Source: Rusavskia elegans
Lineage: Eukaryota > Ascomycota > Lecanoromycetes > Teloschistales > Teloschistaceae
DNA length: 64,000 bases
Direction: 5' to 3'
NCBI GenBank assembly: GCA_011316305.1
Contig: SAUG01000030.1
Location: 496,001 to 560,000, forward strand
Shown: one piece after another, positions 1 through 12,388 of the stretch
How the letters are laid out: every line of letters begins with the position of its first letter
Position numbering within the stretch: the first letter of the stretch is position 1
Program-made: the position numbers and the translations under genes
Notes under the pieces: model-generated
Databases searched by the model: none
The model's input: only the letters and a program-made list of their open reading frames with translations
Told to the model about the DNA's origin: nothing

Positions 1-766
1 TTTGTTTTATCTTAGCATCCTCTCATTTATCTCTTTGTATCGTACACAAGAATTTTACCCAAACTCTCGAAGGTCAGGAGCGTGTACCTAGAACAGTTAG
101 CACCTCTTCTTCTCGAGTTATGCATTACCTTCTCACGACGTTCAATTTAAAGTAATTGCCTTTCCTCTCAATATTAAATCTCGCGAGTCAAGCGCTTCCG
201 CCTCTTTTACACATTCAATTTATTCGTCTCTCGAACTACCAAGTAATAACGGGCTATCCACTATGCCAGTACTACCACTTTTGTATCGAAGTTCTTAGTA
301 TTTTTCAAGCTCCTCATGAACGTCTTCAGAGTCGAGATGGAAGCTTAAGGCTGATCAGACTTGTGCTATGGATGAAGCCTACATTTCGTTAGCTTGAGCG
401 AGCGTGCGGACAACTCCCAAAATTTCTGAAGGGTGTTATGTTGTTCTTGGGATGGCCGCATAACGCGAGTCCAACTGGGCTGTAGGGAGATTGAGTACCG
501 GCGTGAATCAGTCAAGGGGTGGTTCTTGACAGACAGGCCTAGTGTGTCTTCTCTACAAAGCCGACGAGAATATCATAAAAACTTTAAGTCATCAACCTCC
601 TGCTCGTGAGCAACCTCCAAGCTTCAATACTTATACGCCTGAGGATTGACCAAGCAAAGCCATCCCTACCAGCAGGAGCAACACAGTATGCCTTGCTTTC
701 AGTGACATAGCACCATTCGCCTCTCAGATGCACCAAATTCAACATTTCGAGCTTCATGAAGCCACT
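1..766. other. Intergenic DNA downstream of FEN1
   Basis: Normal-composition DNA with both CpA and TpG present, so not RIP-affected. It lies 3' of the minus-strand FEN1 gene. A 78-codon open stretch on the plus strand (156-392) has no recognisable domain, no clear intron structure and no family resemblance, so I do not call it a gene. The segment probably holds the FEN1 3' UTR and spacer. Confidence 0.5.
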
Positions 767-2110
767 TTACGCAGTCCCTCTGGGTTTCGCTTTTGCTGCC
801 GCTTTCTCCTTCTTTTCCATCTTCTGTTTCTTCTTTTGCTCCTCACGCTTCTCCTCATTCTTCCGCTTCAAGCTCTTGACCTCTTCCTCCGTCTTCTGCA
901 CCGGCTTGAAGAATCCTTCCAGACGGGACTGCTGCGATGTCTTCAGGTTTTTCTGTAGGCGTGCTGCTGCGCTACGGACGCGATCCTCGCTGAAGCCCTT
1001 TTCTGTCACGAGGAATTTCACTAAACCTTCCACGTCCGGCGCGTTCCAGTGGAAGTCGCATTCTGGGTGATCAGCTGGGCGCACATCGGGGTTGACGAAC
1101 AGTTCGCGAGCATCTTGGTAAGGCCAGTCGTCGGGAATGGTGTAACGCTTCTTGGGATCGGTCTTGATGTGCTCAACCACAGCTTCGAGGGTACCATAGT
1201 CGCGGATCAATTTGAGAGCGCTGGAAGGACCAACTTTGGGGATTGGGTCCACGTAATCACAGCCAAGGAGGATGCAAAGATCGATGAATTGCTTGCGTTC
1301 CATTCCGAGGCCCTCGAGAACTTTGTCTAGCTGGATCTCTAGGATGGGCTCCTTTCTCTGTTCGCTAAAGGTGAGGTGACGAAGGAGGATCGGCGCATCG
1401 AAGCACAATGTGTCCATGTCCTCGGAGGCGGCAGCATAGACTTTTCCCGCTCTTGCTAACACTGCACACTGTGCTTCGGCTTCGGTTGGAGCGACGATGT
1501 AAGGGACCCCCATGAGTGTTAAGAGCTTCTTGCAATCGTTGTTGTGCTCTCTCGTTACCTTGACCGTACGCCGTGAGAATTTTTCAACCTCCTCGGCCGT
1601 ACCAGTCTCTTTGGCTTCTTCATGCTGCTCCGTAGCTTCTGCCTTTCTCGCAAAACGCTTCGCTAACTCGCCTGACTTGAGTTTGGGTGGGGCACCGTCG
1701 AAAACGTAGAGAGGTTTGATTCCATTGTCGACAATACGCAGTGTGCGGTAAAACATGCCCATCAGATGTGAGGTGGTTTCTCCGCTCTCATTCATGAGTT
1801 GTTGGCCATCGGAGCGTACAGCGACGAGGAAGCTGTAGATGCTCATGGAGCTTGGACGGATTTAGCTGTCGCTGTAAGAATACAAATGTGGGAGACGTAC
1901 GCATCCTTGAGATATCGAGTTAGTAACAGCTCGATGATTTCATGGAGGAGATGTAGCTTACGATGGCAACCTTCCGACCAAAATGATTCTTGATCTCGCC
2001 AGTCTTGATTGCATCCGGCGCATTCTCATGAATGATCTGGGCCAATTCTACACCCTTTGAGTTGGGTGTGGACTCCACATATGTAAGGTGAACCTACGTT
2101 TGATACCCAT
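767..2110 (-). CDS. FEN1: Flap endonuclease 1 (FEN1/Rad27), complete, four exons
   Basis: Structure-specific 5' flap endonuclease of nuclear DNA replication and long-patch base-excision repair; it cleaves Okazaki flaps and is stimulated by PCNA. My exon model on the minus strand is 2098-2110, 1962-2047, 1901-1905 and 767-1850, totalling 1188 nt or 395 aa, close to the length I recall for fungal FEN1. The start ATG (2108-2110) sits in a strong GCCACCATGG context and the protein opens [15 protein letters not shown]. Introns are 50, 56 and 50 nt, all GT-AG; intron 2 has an ACTAAC branch point. All seven expected active-site carboxylates are present at the human numbering: D34, D86 (VFDG), E158 and E160 (TEAEAQ), D179 and D181 (SEDMD) and D233 (GCDYVD). 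A PCNA-binding box QSRLEGFF lies at residues 342-349, followed by a lysine-rich, probably nuclear-localising tail. No disabling change is seen although AT-rich RIP DNA begins about 350 bp upstream. Confidence 0.97.
1901..1905 (-). other. FEN1: 5-nt micro-exon of FEN1 encoding D34
   Basis: The micro-exon reads GATGC on the minus strand, between an intron ending CTCAAG and one beginning GTACGT. It supplies the whole codon for catalytic D34 plus two bases of A35. It joins ...VAI (exon 2, phase 0) to the exon beginning CTCCATGAGC, restoring VAI-DAS-MSIYS. Without it no GT-AG pairing I tried keeps the frame and the conserved DAS. Basis: splice signals seen in sequence plus the known FEN1 motif. 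Confidence 0.85.
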
Positions 2111-2198
2111 GGTGGCGATTCAATGTTGAGGCTATTGATACGGCTTCAGAGGTGTAATTGGGCCATGAGGTGGACTGAATGCTGCCTGGTAGAGCATG

Positions 2199-2232
2199 TT
2201 TCGCGTAAATGAATGTCACCGGGTGACGCGCC
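2199..2232. promoter_or_regulatory. Possible G1/S (MBF-like) motifs upstream of FEN1
   Basis: About 90-120 bp upstream of the FEN1 ATG are TTTCGCGTAAA (2199-2209) and GACGCGCC (2225-2232), each resembling the ACGCGT/TTCGCG cores bound by MBF/E2F-type regulators, which control RAD27 in yeast. Between them is a near-palindrome GTCACC-G-GGTGAC (2215-2227). Neither is a perfect ACGCGT box, so this is suggestive only. Confidence 0.25.
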
Positions 2233-4400
2233 GATGCGTTTGAATACGGTAATTAACAATTGGCACATGCCTGAACCTACTTTACCTATTCCACTTGGCA
2301 TCTAGAGTTCTCTATCTCTATATCTATCTACTCCACTCACCATCCCGTATATACAAGCTTATATGATGATCTACAAACCTTTTAGCGAATTTGATACAAC
2401 GCGTTCGATCTATATTTATTGGAAATTATCTATTAATATAAAGATATCGTCGATGGATAGAAAGATATAATTAGATATTGGATGCGATGAAACTATAGAA
2501 ATCAAAATTTAGTAGAAAAACTTTTTTTTTTAGAAATATATAAATATAATAGCAAAATATAAAAAAATTTTTTTGTTTATATTTTAACTATAATATAATA
2601 ATAGATTTTTACTATTTATATTTAATTATCGATCGTTAAAATTAATCAAAATTTCTATTATATAAAGGAATTTTATAATATTAATATCGTAAAAATCAAT
2701 TTATTTTTCGAAAACGATTATTAATTTATTTCGATTAAATTTAATAGCGAAAATTCGTAAATTATAGATTTTTTTTATAATATTAACAGTTTTTTATATA
2801 TTAATTGTATCGTTTTAGATTATTTTATATTCTAATTTTTTTTTCGTAATTCATTTAATATATTAATAGAATCGACGAACGGAATTTAATATTTTTTACC
2901 TATAATTATTTTAGTAGTGAAATAAAATGAAAAATTATCGTTATATTTATTTTCGAAAAATTTCGAAAAATAAAATCGAGTACAATAATATAAAAAATAT
3001 AACTATAAACGATATAAATTAAAAAATTAAAAAAATTGCCAAAAAAATTTAAAAATAAAAAGATAATCGACGAAATAATTAATATCTATAACGATATATA
3101 GATATCTGAAAGTATTTTAATATTTCGACGATTAAAATATAATTTCAAAGCGTATAAAAAGAACGCGAAAGACCGATAACGATAAACGTCGGGTTAAATC
3201 GTTTTTTGGCGGAATACGCCGTATAGCCGAAGTTTTTCCGACCATACAAATATATTCGAAAACGTAGAAATAATATCTCTTTTTAATATTTGTATTATAT
3301 TTTTAAAGTGGATGTTTGTCCGTATCTATTATAAATACTGCTACCAACTTCGTAAATCTTCTAGAATACGTATAGCAAAGAAAAAGAAAATAATAAAACG
3401 AAATTACGATATTTTCCGACTGATTATCAATATAGATCAGCTAATAACAAATGGAAGATATAAAACGTCTACGCTGTAAAAACTTTTACTAAAAAGATTT
3501 TCTACTACTTTAATAATATACGAACTTTCAATTCTATTGACAATCAAAACTTTCGTCTTTAATAAAAGTTAGCGAATTTCTTTTTCAATCTATCGATAGC
3601 TAATTTTTTCAATTTAGCAATAGTACCGATATTTATAATCTTCAAAATATTAATTTCAAATTCGAATATTTAAATCTATTATCGACGTATTTCAATTGCT
3701 ATCAAAAAATTCAAATCTATTTAAATCAACGTCAAAAAAATATCTATATCGTCTTCGGATTTTATAATAATATTAAGTAATTTTTTTTCTATTTTTTTCG
3801 TTAGAAATCGTTTAGACGATATATTATTTAGCGAATCAGATTGTATTTCCGCGCGGATAAAAAATTTTTCAAATTCGTTTTATTTATTTAACGCCTGGAA
3901 TATTCTCTGATCCACGATATTATAATACGATTTCATTTTTCGATTACGTTTCCAGATTAAACGATTGGTTAGATTTTCGAAAAATATTTCAGATCGAAGA
4001 TCTATAATTATATAAATAGAATTGTTCTAGAATTTTCCAAAAATACTACTATTATTATCGGAATTCTACTGGTTGCATTCGAAAATAGCTAATTTTAGGA
4101 ATTCTAGTAGAGCGTATTCGTCTAAAAATCAATATTTCTAAAATTTAAACTTTCTACGCGCCGAACTGTTTTCAACGACGTAGTCAATATTTTCGATAAA
4201 ATAAATATTCAATACCGATATAGATATTTCCAGACTGTACCGATATTGATAAAAGGATTTTATAAAAATATTAGCTGCGTTATAATTGCTTTGTCTAAGT
4301 TGATAAAAGACAGTATTTATTGATTTGAATATAATGAAAAAGTCCAAATTATTTTCTAAATTGTTATAAAAATTCTATATACCAGTTACTTTAAAAGATA
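2233..4400. other. Boundary of gene island and unassigned RIP-mutated DNA
   Basis: Composition falls abruptly near 2.45-2.5 kb from balanced DNA to AT-rich DNA that keeps CpG but has little CpA/TpG. Beyond that I see no gene, terminal repeat or recognisable transposon domain. A 69-codon minus-strand open stretch (4138-4347) has no recognisable content and is taken as chance. Confidence 0.5.
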
Positions 4401-4801
4401 TACTATAAAACTATTTAGAAATCTGGTATTTTTAAAAATTGGTTGGACTGATTAGTATATCTATAAACGGAGATATAACGGGTAATTATTTAAATTAAAT
4501 CGAAAACAAATTAATTTGATTACTAAAATAGTATATAGCGATAACTAATAAATTAAATACGAGCTATAAAAACGTCGAGTTCGGGATTTATATAGAAAAA
4601 TAAGATTTTCTATAATTAATATAATTATTCTAATCAGTATATTAAATATAACTAAATAATTAAATACTATTTTATAATAATTAGTAATTAGTAATACTAA
4701 ATATCGCTTATTACTTAATAATTTCTAAATATTTAAAATATACTAAAGATTTTATTACTAAATATTAGATTTAGTATAGAATTTAACCTAGAGTTATAAT
4801 A
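4401..4801 (-). repeat. 3' LTR of Gypsy C (degenerate)
   Basis: The first roughly 200 bp align, allowing RIP transitions, with the start of the solo LTRs at 42124 and 45076 (shared GGTTGGACT, ATATCTATAAACGGAG and AGCTATAAAAACGTCGAG stretches). It ends in a RIP-altered TAACA-like terminus immediately before a polypyrimidine tract. The second half diverges from those LTRs and lacks their 40-bp tandem repeats, so this is a related LTR, not an identical family member. No clear 5-bp TSD is seen. Confidence 0.55.
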
Positions 4802-7800
4802 TTATTTCCTTTTTTTTTTAACTTTATCCCGAAACTGACTTTTTTCCCGCTATTCTAAATTTCTTTCTTCTTTTTTCCTATATTATATTCTAACGTTATC
4901 TTAAATCTAGTATTATCCGTTGTTATAAATTTATCGATTTTATTAAACTTTTTAGTAATATTATAGTAAAAGTCTATTCTAGTTATATAAAATATAAAAG
5001 AATATATAAAGTTTATATTCGATCTAGAAAATATAACGAATATCTACGCTATAGATAGAGATATAATCTTCGAGTAATTTAATCTAAATAGAATCGTCTA
5101 AAGAGTAAAAAGTTAAAATTATATAAAGATATCCGAACAATCTATAAAATTTAAAAAAAAGTTCGGATAGAAATATATATCGCTTTTATAAAAAAAATAC
5201 GTTTCTATTAAAAAATAGATATATTAGATAAATATACTAAGGAAGCTATTATAGTAGAAATATCTAATATTAAAAAAAACGAAATTTTTAAATTTCTAGA
5301 TTTTTCCGATAGTTTTTTATTTAATTTATCTCCGTAGATTTAGAATATTTTAGATAATTTACTAGATTTTTTCTAGAATATCCCGGTATCTGTTATTAAT
5401 AGAACTGCTATAGAGTTTTCTAATAGTTTACTAAATATTTTTTAGATTCCTAAATATTTTCTAAAATAAGATAACTTTTCTATTTAATTAGATAATTCTA
5501 ATCTTTTTACTATAGAATTTTCTCGACTATAAAAGTATTTTTCTTCTATATTTCGAAATTAAATATCTATTATAACGGCGGTCCGGAATTAGCTAATTCT
5601 AAAAAAAATATATAGAATACCGGATATATTTTAACGTTTTTAGATAAATCGAATTCGAAATTCTAAAATCCTTTAATTCTTTTAATTAAAAATAGTCTGA
5701 TTTTAATATAGTTAAATTTTTTATTTAGAGTTTTTATTTTTAGATTCTTTATAAAAATATTTATTTTATTTCTTTTTTTTAGCTAAAGTACTATTTTTCG
5801 TTTTTTATTTTAATAATTATCTAAATATTTTTATATTTTTAGAATATTTCTATAAATTTTTTTCTAAATATCGATTTTTTAAATTACTAAATCTGCTAAT
5901 TTATATAGTAGCGGTCGTTTAAATAAATTTGAATTTCTTTTATTATTAATATAGAACGGTATTTCTTTCGTCGTATTTAATTCTTTTATATTAAATACTA
6001 ATTATACTATTAGTAAAAGTAAAATTTAATTATCCTAAATATTATTCTAAAATCTTGTTAGTATATTCTATTTATCTATCTATTATTAAATAGAAAACTA
6101 TTAAAATTTTTAGCTTTATACTAAATAGAAAAATAAAGGTTTTCTAATAGTTTAAAATAAAGAGTTTATTTCTATTATTTATTATTACTTCTAGTAGTCT
6201 ATAGTATCGGAATAATCGGTCTAAGATAATAAATCTAAATCATTTTATTATAAAATCTTTTTATAATAGGATTATATAGATATATTTCGTAAATCTATCT
6301 ATTATATTAAATATCGAATTATATTTTATATTCGTTATCGGGTTTTTTAATTTTAGGAATTTAATAATAAAGTTTAATATAATTTCTTTCTATAGTAAAT
6401 CCGATAGTTTCTAATATTAGATCTTTCTATAACGAATATATATACTATATTTATTTTACTAATAGTTAAAATACTTTTTAATAAATATTTCGATAAATTA
6501 TTTTATATTAGAAAATTAGTAATATTATTATAAAAGTTATATTATTTTTATTACGTCTGAATATTTTTATAATATTCTATCGTAATATTTTTTAATATAT
6601 TTGTTAATTTTATCGTCTAGTATTTATAGTTTTTTTTTAATAGAAAATTATTCTTGGTCGTTTTTAAATATATATAGCGTCGTATTTATTCTATACTAAT
6701 TTATTAATAGTAATCTATTTTTATTAATTTTAAAAATACTATTACTAAAAATTTCTTTTATTTTTATATAATTATTTCTTCGATTTAAAACGTCTATTTT
6801 TCTATTTTCTTTATATGAAATATAGTATATTTTAAATTTATTTAACCGAAGAATTTAGACTATTATATTTATTTTCTATTAAATTATTTTATTATTATAA
6901 AATATAGAAGATTTCTATAATCTATAAAAGTTATTAATTTTAGTAATCTTTCGATATATATTTTCTTTTACTCTAGTATAATACTATTGCTATTATAGCT
7001 AGTAAATCTTTATTATAGATATTATAATTCTATTCCGCTAGCGATAATTTTTTTAATATATATACTACTAGATATTACTTACTATTTTATTATTATAGAA
7101 AGTTTATATCTATAGCTAGATCTAATAAATCTATTTCTATTTTTAATAGTTTTTTAAAATTAAATATTTTAAATACTAGGTCTTTTATATATTCTTTTTC
7201 AAAATCTTTAAATATTTATTATTTTTATTTTTTCTAATATTATTCGGCGGTATCTTTTATTAAAGTTATTAGAACGAGAGTTTTTTTAAAATAGTTTTTT
7301 ATAAACTTTCGATTATAGTTTATAAATTTATAGAAATTATAAATTTTTTTAATATTTTTTAATATTTTCTATTTTATAATAGTTTTTAAATTTTTAGAAT
7401 CGATATATAATCCGTTATACCCTATAATAAATTCTAGAAAATTAATTTTTTTTTATAGAATTTATATTTTTCTAGTTTAAAATATAAATTTTTTCCTTTT
7501 AAATAGTCGAAAACTTTACTAATATATTATTTATATTCTTTAAATATTTTTAAAAAAACTAAAATATTATCGAAGTAGATAATAAAAAATATATCTAGAT
7601 ATTTTTTAAATATATTATTAATTATATTTTAAAAGATTACCGAAAAGTTTATAAATTTAAAAAATATAATTATATATTTATAATAACTATACTATATATA
7701 AAATGCTATTTTCTATTCTTTTCCGGCTTTTATCTATATAAGATTATATATTTCTCGAAAATTAAATTTTATAAAATATTTTATTCTAGAAAATCTATTT

Positions 7801-8836
7801 TAAAACTTATTAATATTTAATAGTAGATATCGGTTTTTAATTATAATATTATTTATCCTTTAGTTATTTATATATAAACGGAATATTCTATTCTTTTTAA
7901 ATATAAAAAGAATCGGATATCCTACCGATAATTAAAAATTTCTAATAAATCTCTTTTTTATATTTTAAACTCTGTTATAGATAATAGATAGATAGATCTA
8001 AACGTAGGTTATTTATCTAATTTTAATTAAATTTAATAATTCTATAATTATTATTTAAATAGTATTTTTATAATTATTTTTTCTCGAAATAAATTTATCT
8101 AGTTTATATATTTACCTAGAACTTTTTCTAATAGATTTTTTTTTAATTTTTTATTAAATAGTATAGAGTTTATAAAAATTTATAATTTTTTTTTCTATTT
8201 CTATTTTATTAATCTAGTTAATTTCTACCGGTATCTAATAAATCGGACCTAAATAGTTTTTAGTTATCTTTTTTTTAAACTATAAATTCGCGTTTTATAT
8301 TCTATTTTTTATCTATTCGAAATTTCTATTTCGATATAGACTAGATATTTTCTATATAAAAGTATTATTTAAAACTAAATACTATTTTTTTCTAGTCTAT
8401 TACTAGATTATAATCTTTTAATTAAAGAATTTTAAATATAATTTTTTAGCTAGCTATCTAAATAATATCGAATTAAAGTTTCTTTTAATATTAATTAATT
8501 ATTATTTAGAATCGTAACGTTTTTTCTATTACCTTTCTATTTCTATTCGGTATTTTATTTCTATCTATAACTATTAAATTATATAGATCCTTTTTTATAA
8601 TTTAAAGAAACCCTTTCCTCCTAGTTAAATCCTCTAATATAAAATTTCCGGTTATATTTAAATTAATAAATACTTTAACTTTTAATAGTTTATTATTAGT
8701 TTCGACGATTATTTTTATTTTAAATATATATATATAGCTAGCTAAATTTAGTTATTCTTTCCGTACTATAAAGTTATACGTTTATAATATATCTATTATT
8801 ATAAAATTTTATCTTTTTTCGAATTATTACTTATAA
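4401..8836 (-). mobile_element. Ty3/Gypsy retrotransposon C, RIP-degraded, 5' part missing
   Basis: Read on the minus strand, the order is protease, reverse transcriptase, integrase, polypyrimidine tract, LTR. The protease relic (about 8570-8700) resembles IDSGATGNFI as INLNITGNF. The RT active site at 7561-7590 reads IIYFDNIL, that is YFDD with the second Asp turned to Asn, the change RIP makes of GAY. The integrase (about 5900-6550) keeps fragments of the SLDFIIKLPKS and VDRFTKYAHFIPC blocks. A polypyrimidine run at 4802-4820, the complement of a polypurine tract, directly abuts the 3' LTR. Gag and the 5' LTR are absent: at about 8837 the sequence switches to hAT DNA. Stops are everywhere, so the element is dead. 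Confidence 0.75.
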
Positions 8837-10130
8837 AAGGAAATATATTCTAAAATTTTTAAATTAAATTAAATTTACTCGCGGATAGTTTTATAATTAT
8901 TAAAAACTATCTATATAAATTATATACGATCCACGAATTTTATATTTAAATAAAGTATTTATAGTAGTAATCTAAATTTTTTATTTTCGATAGTTTAAAT
9001 TAATAGATTTAGATTTAAAATTTTTTTATATAGATATTAGTTTTATATAATTTAATTATAAATAGAATCGATTTTAATATAATTTCTTTTTTATAATTAA
9101 AATGAATTTTTTATTATCTCTTTATACAATTAAATTCTACTTTAATAAATAAAATTATAAATTACGTTATTTAGTTTTTTAATAAATTAAAATATTAAAA
9201 TATTTCTTTATAGTAGATATATTAGAAAAATTAAAAGCTATAAAATATTTAAAATTTTAAAAAATATTTTTATATATAATTTTAGAGAAAATATCTATTA
9301 TTATAACTATCTAGTAGAATTTATACTACTAATTCGACTCTATATATTCTATAACTTTTTTTAATTAAAAAAGATTAACTAGTTTTTTATAGATATTATC
9401 TTTAATACTAGTAATTATAGAAATACTAGACTACTAATATTCGAACTTTTTATAGTAATTTAGATTCTATTAAATATATTTATTATTATTTTTAAAAAAC
9501 TTATACTAAATTTTCGGTTCGAATTTTATTAACTATATTTTTTTACAATCTATTTTTATTTTCTAAATAATTAATTAAATTTAAATTATATAACGTTTAT
9601 TAATTGGTTTACTATCTAGTTTATAGACTAGCTAGAATAGATTTTATTTAGAAAAGATTTTTTTTCTAAATCTTTACTAGATATATATTAGTTCAAAAAA
9701 CGGATAGATAAAAATTAATTAAAAAATTAGATATTTTATATTAGTTTTAAAGATTCAAAATCAATATAATTTATGATTGGATAATAAACAATTTAGAATA
9801 ATAATAAAAATATATAAATATTAATTCAATTATTATTTACTATTTAGTAGTAAAAAATCAACGTCTATTTAAATAATATCTGAAGTATTAATATTAGAAT
9901 ATAACTATATAATAAAAATAGAAATTTTATAATAATATAATATAAATAAAAAGAATTTAACGATTTTAGTAGATTAAATTCGAATTTCTAAATTTAATCT
10001 AGAGCCGAATTAGATCGAATTCTAAAATAATCCGATCCGATTCGGTTCGGTATTTAGAAAAATCGGAACCGATTTAGATAGAATCGGTTTTTCTAATTCG
10101 GATTCGAAACTCGATTCGACGGCCAGTCTA
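8837..10130 (-). mobile_element. Truncated hAT-like transposon, left-end arm
   Basis: This is the left arm of the same transposon found complete at 15307-21193, 27210-32627 and 37642-44193, here in minus orientation. It ends in GACGGCCAGTCTA at 10130 with the usual subterminal cluster of TCCGATCCGA-type motifs. Homology stops at about 8837, where it meets the protease/gag edge of Gypsy C. The right arm and the partner target-site copy (TAATAGAA would be expected) were not found on the left. Confidence 0.75.
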
Positions 10131-12132
10131 TAATAGAAAGAAAAAATCGTCTGCTATTAATTATATAAAAGAATATCGCCGCTAATATAAAATTTTATTT
10201 TTCGAAAGATTTCGGCGTAAATTTATAGGCTCGAAATTCTTTAAGTCGAAGATATAGTAAATCTATCGGATATCGAAATTTCAATTACTAATTTATAATA
10301 GATTTTTAATAGATTATCAGGCTAGAATCGGTATATTAAAATAGTTTTAATAAAAGAATCCGATTTTAAAACGAGATTAACTTTTCTTTAACTATTTAAA
10401 AGCGTTCGTTATCGTTAATTTCGCGACAGAAAAATATTAGACCGCGAATATTCGAACATTCGATAATATCGCTATTTTTTCTTTTAATCTAGAAGATTCT
10501 AAATAAAAAGAAAAAATAGAAACGATTTAATACGATTAATTCTACTATAGAGGATTTTCCGTATATAATATATTTTAGTATAATAGAAAGCTATTTTTAT
10601 CTAGTTAGATTAGTTAAATATAATATAGCTAAATAAATACGTACTAAACCGAATTTATAATCTATTATAATAGTAAAATAGATATTAATTAAATTATCTA
10701 AAAATCTATATATTAAAAAACCAAAAGATATTAAAAAACTAATATTAAAACTATTATATATTATTAAATTAATCATCGCGAAACGATTGGCTTTAAATAA
10801 ATTTTTTTAAACTTTACTAAAATTATATAATCAATCGTAATAATTGAATTTCTATATTCTAATAGATCATACTATTTATTTCGAAATCTTTACTATATAC
10901 TTGATTGTATCTTTAGACGTAGATCAATAGAAAAGTACGTCAAATTTGTAAAACGGTTCTAAAAATGTAAAACCGGTAAAACCGATATAAAATATTTCGC
11001 GCCAGAGTAAATAGGCTAGTAATACGTAACTGAATATTAGAAAACCCGCCCGAATCGCCTGACGGCTAGTTCGATTGCTTTGATTTAAACGCTTGACGAT
11101 TTAATCTACTTTAATCAAGTGTAGCAATCCGCTAGAATGGCTCGAATGGTATTTTATCTCTTCGGAACTCTTTATTATAAGCTGATTACCAAATTGAAAA
11201 AACCTATATATTAAAAACAAATGGTTTAAAACTGGTAAATCAAAATTTCGGACAATTGATAATACGTATATACTGACGCTAGAGGAGCAGCTGAACCGTT
11301 GAATATATAAAAAGATATAAAGTAAAAATCGACGGACAATTATAAAAACTATCGTATATATTATATCTTTTTTATATTGTCGGATATAGACTTTTTGATA
11401 TTAAACTGTTCAGCTGTTACGCCGTTTGTTTCGGAATCTGTAACGGAAATCTTGCCTTATACTACGTTGTAAAAGTTTACTACAGCGAATCGATTGTTAA
11501 CCGACGCGTTATAATTTCGTTATCGTTTTGAAATACTATCCAATCCTATCTACTCGGATCTAAAATAACTGTTAACCAATTAATAATAATCTTGGAAATA
11601 TATTATAGAAGCAAGCGATTAGTTTTTTTAATAAAATTACCGGCAATACGATTAACTACGATATAATTTCCTTAATATTCGATTGGATAAATTAGAAAAA
11701 TAGAGTTTAAAAGGAAGTATACTGTCAGATTTACGTCGACGTTAAAAATTTTGATATCAGAAACGTAAAATATAGTAAACGAAATATTTTCCGATATTTT
11801 TAACACGTAAATATTATTATCAAAAAGAAAATCGTAAATCAACAGCGTCCGATCAATATATATCAGCCGTATATATTCTTTCCGAATTTTGATATCCGGA
11901 ATAGTAACGCTTCCGACCAAACGGACCTGTTGATATCGACTAGTTTTTATTATTGTTTCTCTTGCTCGTATTCTATCCGGCTATACTACTATATCGATCG
12001 CTAAACGACAGATTTCTCTCTACGAAAATTGAATAATTTTACGAATAACGTTTTTACTTTGCCAGAAACTACTATTTTTACACTATCACTTTCGATTTTC
12101 TAAATCTAGAATTAATTATCTTTATTCGTAAA
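10131..12132. other. AT-rich unassigned DNA between hAT relic and Gypsy A
   Basis: No recognisable gene or transposon domain. From about 10.9 kb CpA and TpG become commoner, so RIP was lighter here, as expected for low-copy DNA near repeats. An 82-codon minus-strand open stretch (11672-11920) is hydrophobic, has no family likeness, and is probably chance. An inverted repeat lies at 11288-11416. Confidence 0.45.
11288..11416. repeat. Inverted repeat, about 19-bp imperfect arms
   Basis: CAGCTGAACCGTTGAATAT (11288-11306) is matched in inverse orientation at 11398-11416, where the complement reads CAGCTGAACAGTTTAATAT. The 129-bp unit could be a foldback or MITE remnant. No target-site duplication was identified. 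Confidence 0.4.
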
Positions 12133-12373
12133 TATTATAAACTATTTAAACTGTCTGGAACTTATATGGAATTCAGTGGATATAGAAATACTAGCCGATG
12201 GTACCGGCTAACTAATACGCTGACTAAATCCCGTCAATCGCGGTTTATTGACTCTACGGGATTCGTTATCTAATTAGGTCTAGCGTTCAGCTTTATTCGT
12301 TTATTTATAGATAAATCTTCCATTTATATAGAAATATTAAACTATTATTATTATTTTAAATCGATTTATAATA
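12133..12373 (+). repeat. 5' LTR of Gypsy A (241 bp)
   Basis: Starts TATTATAAAC (TGTTA-type, RIP-altered) and ends CTATAATA-like (from TATAACA). It is the same length as the reassembled 3' LTR (25271-25274 plus 33998-34234), and the two differ mainly by C/T and G/A changes. It is preceded by GTAAA, repeated right after the 3' LTR. Confidence 0.88.
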
Positions 12374-12375
12374 AT

Positions 12376-12388
12376 TAGTAGTAATAAA
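12376..12388 (+). other. Primer-binding site of Gypsy A
   Basis: TAGTAGTAATAAA begins two bases after the 5' LTR. Exactly the same 13-mer begins two bases after the 5' LTR of element B (25464). The shared position and sequence support a tRNA primer-binding site used by both, but RIP prevents naming the tRNA. Confidence 0.55.

Noticed and set aside
156..392. 78-codon plus-strand open frame left of FEN1
   Set aside because: No recognisable domain, no start context or splice pattern, and it lies where the FEN1 3' region is expected.
728..1993. Plus-strand open frames across FEN1 (728, 756, 1049, 1512, 1799)
   Set aside because: Antisense shadows of FEN1; low-complexity Leu/Phe text arises from the Lys-rich FEN1 tail.
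4138..4347. 69-codon minus-strand frame in AT-rich DNA
   Set aside because: Composition-driven text with no family resemblance; no neighbouring coding signal.
11672..11920. 82-codon minus-strand frame
   Set aside because: Hydrophobic AT-driven text; no domain, no splice signals that extend it.
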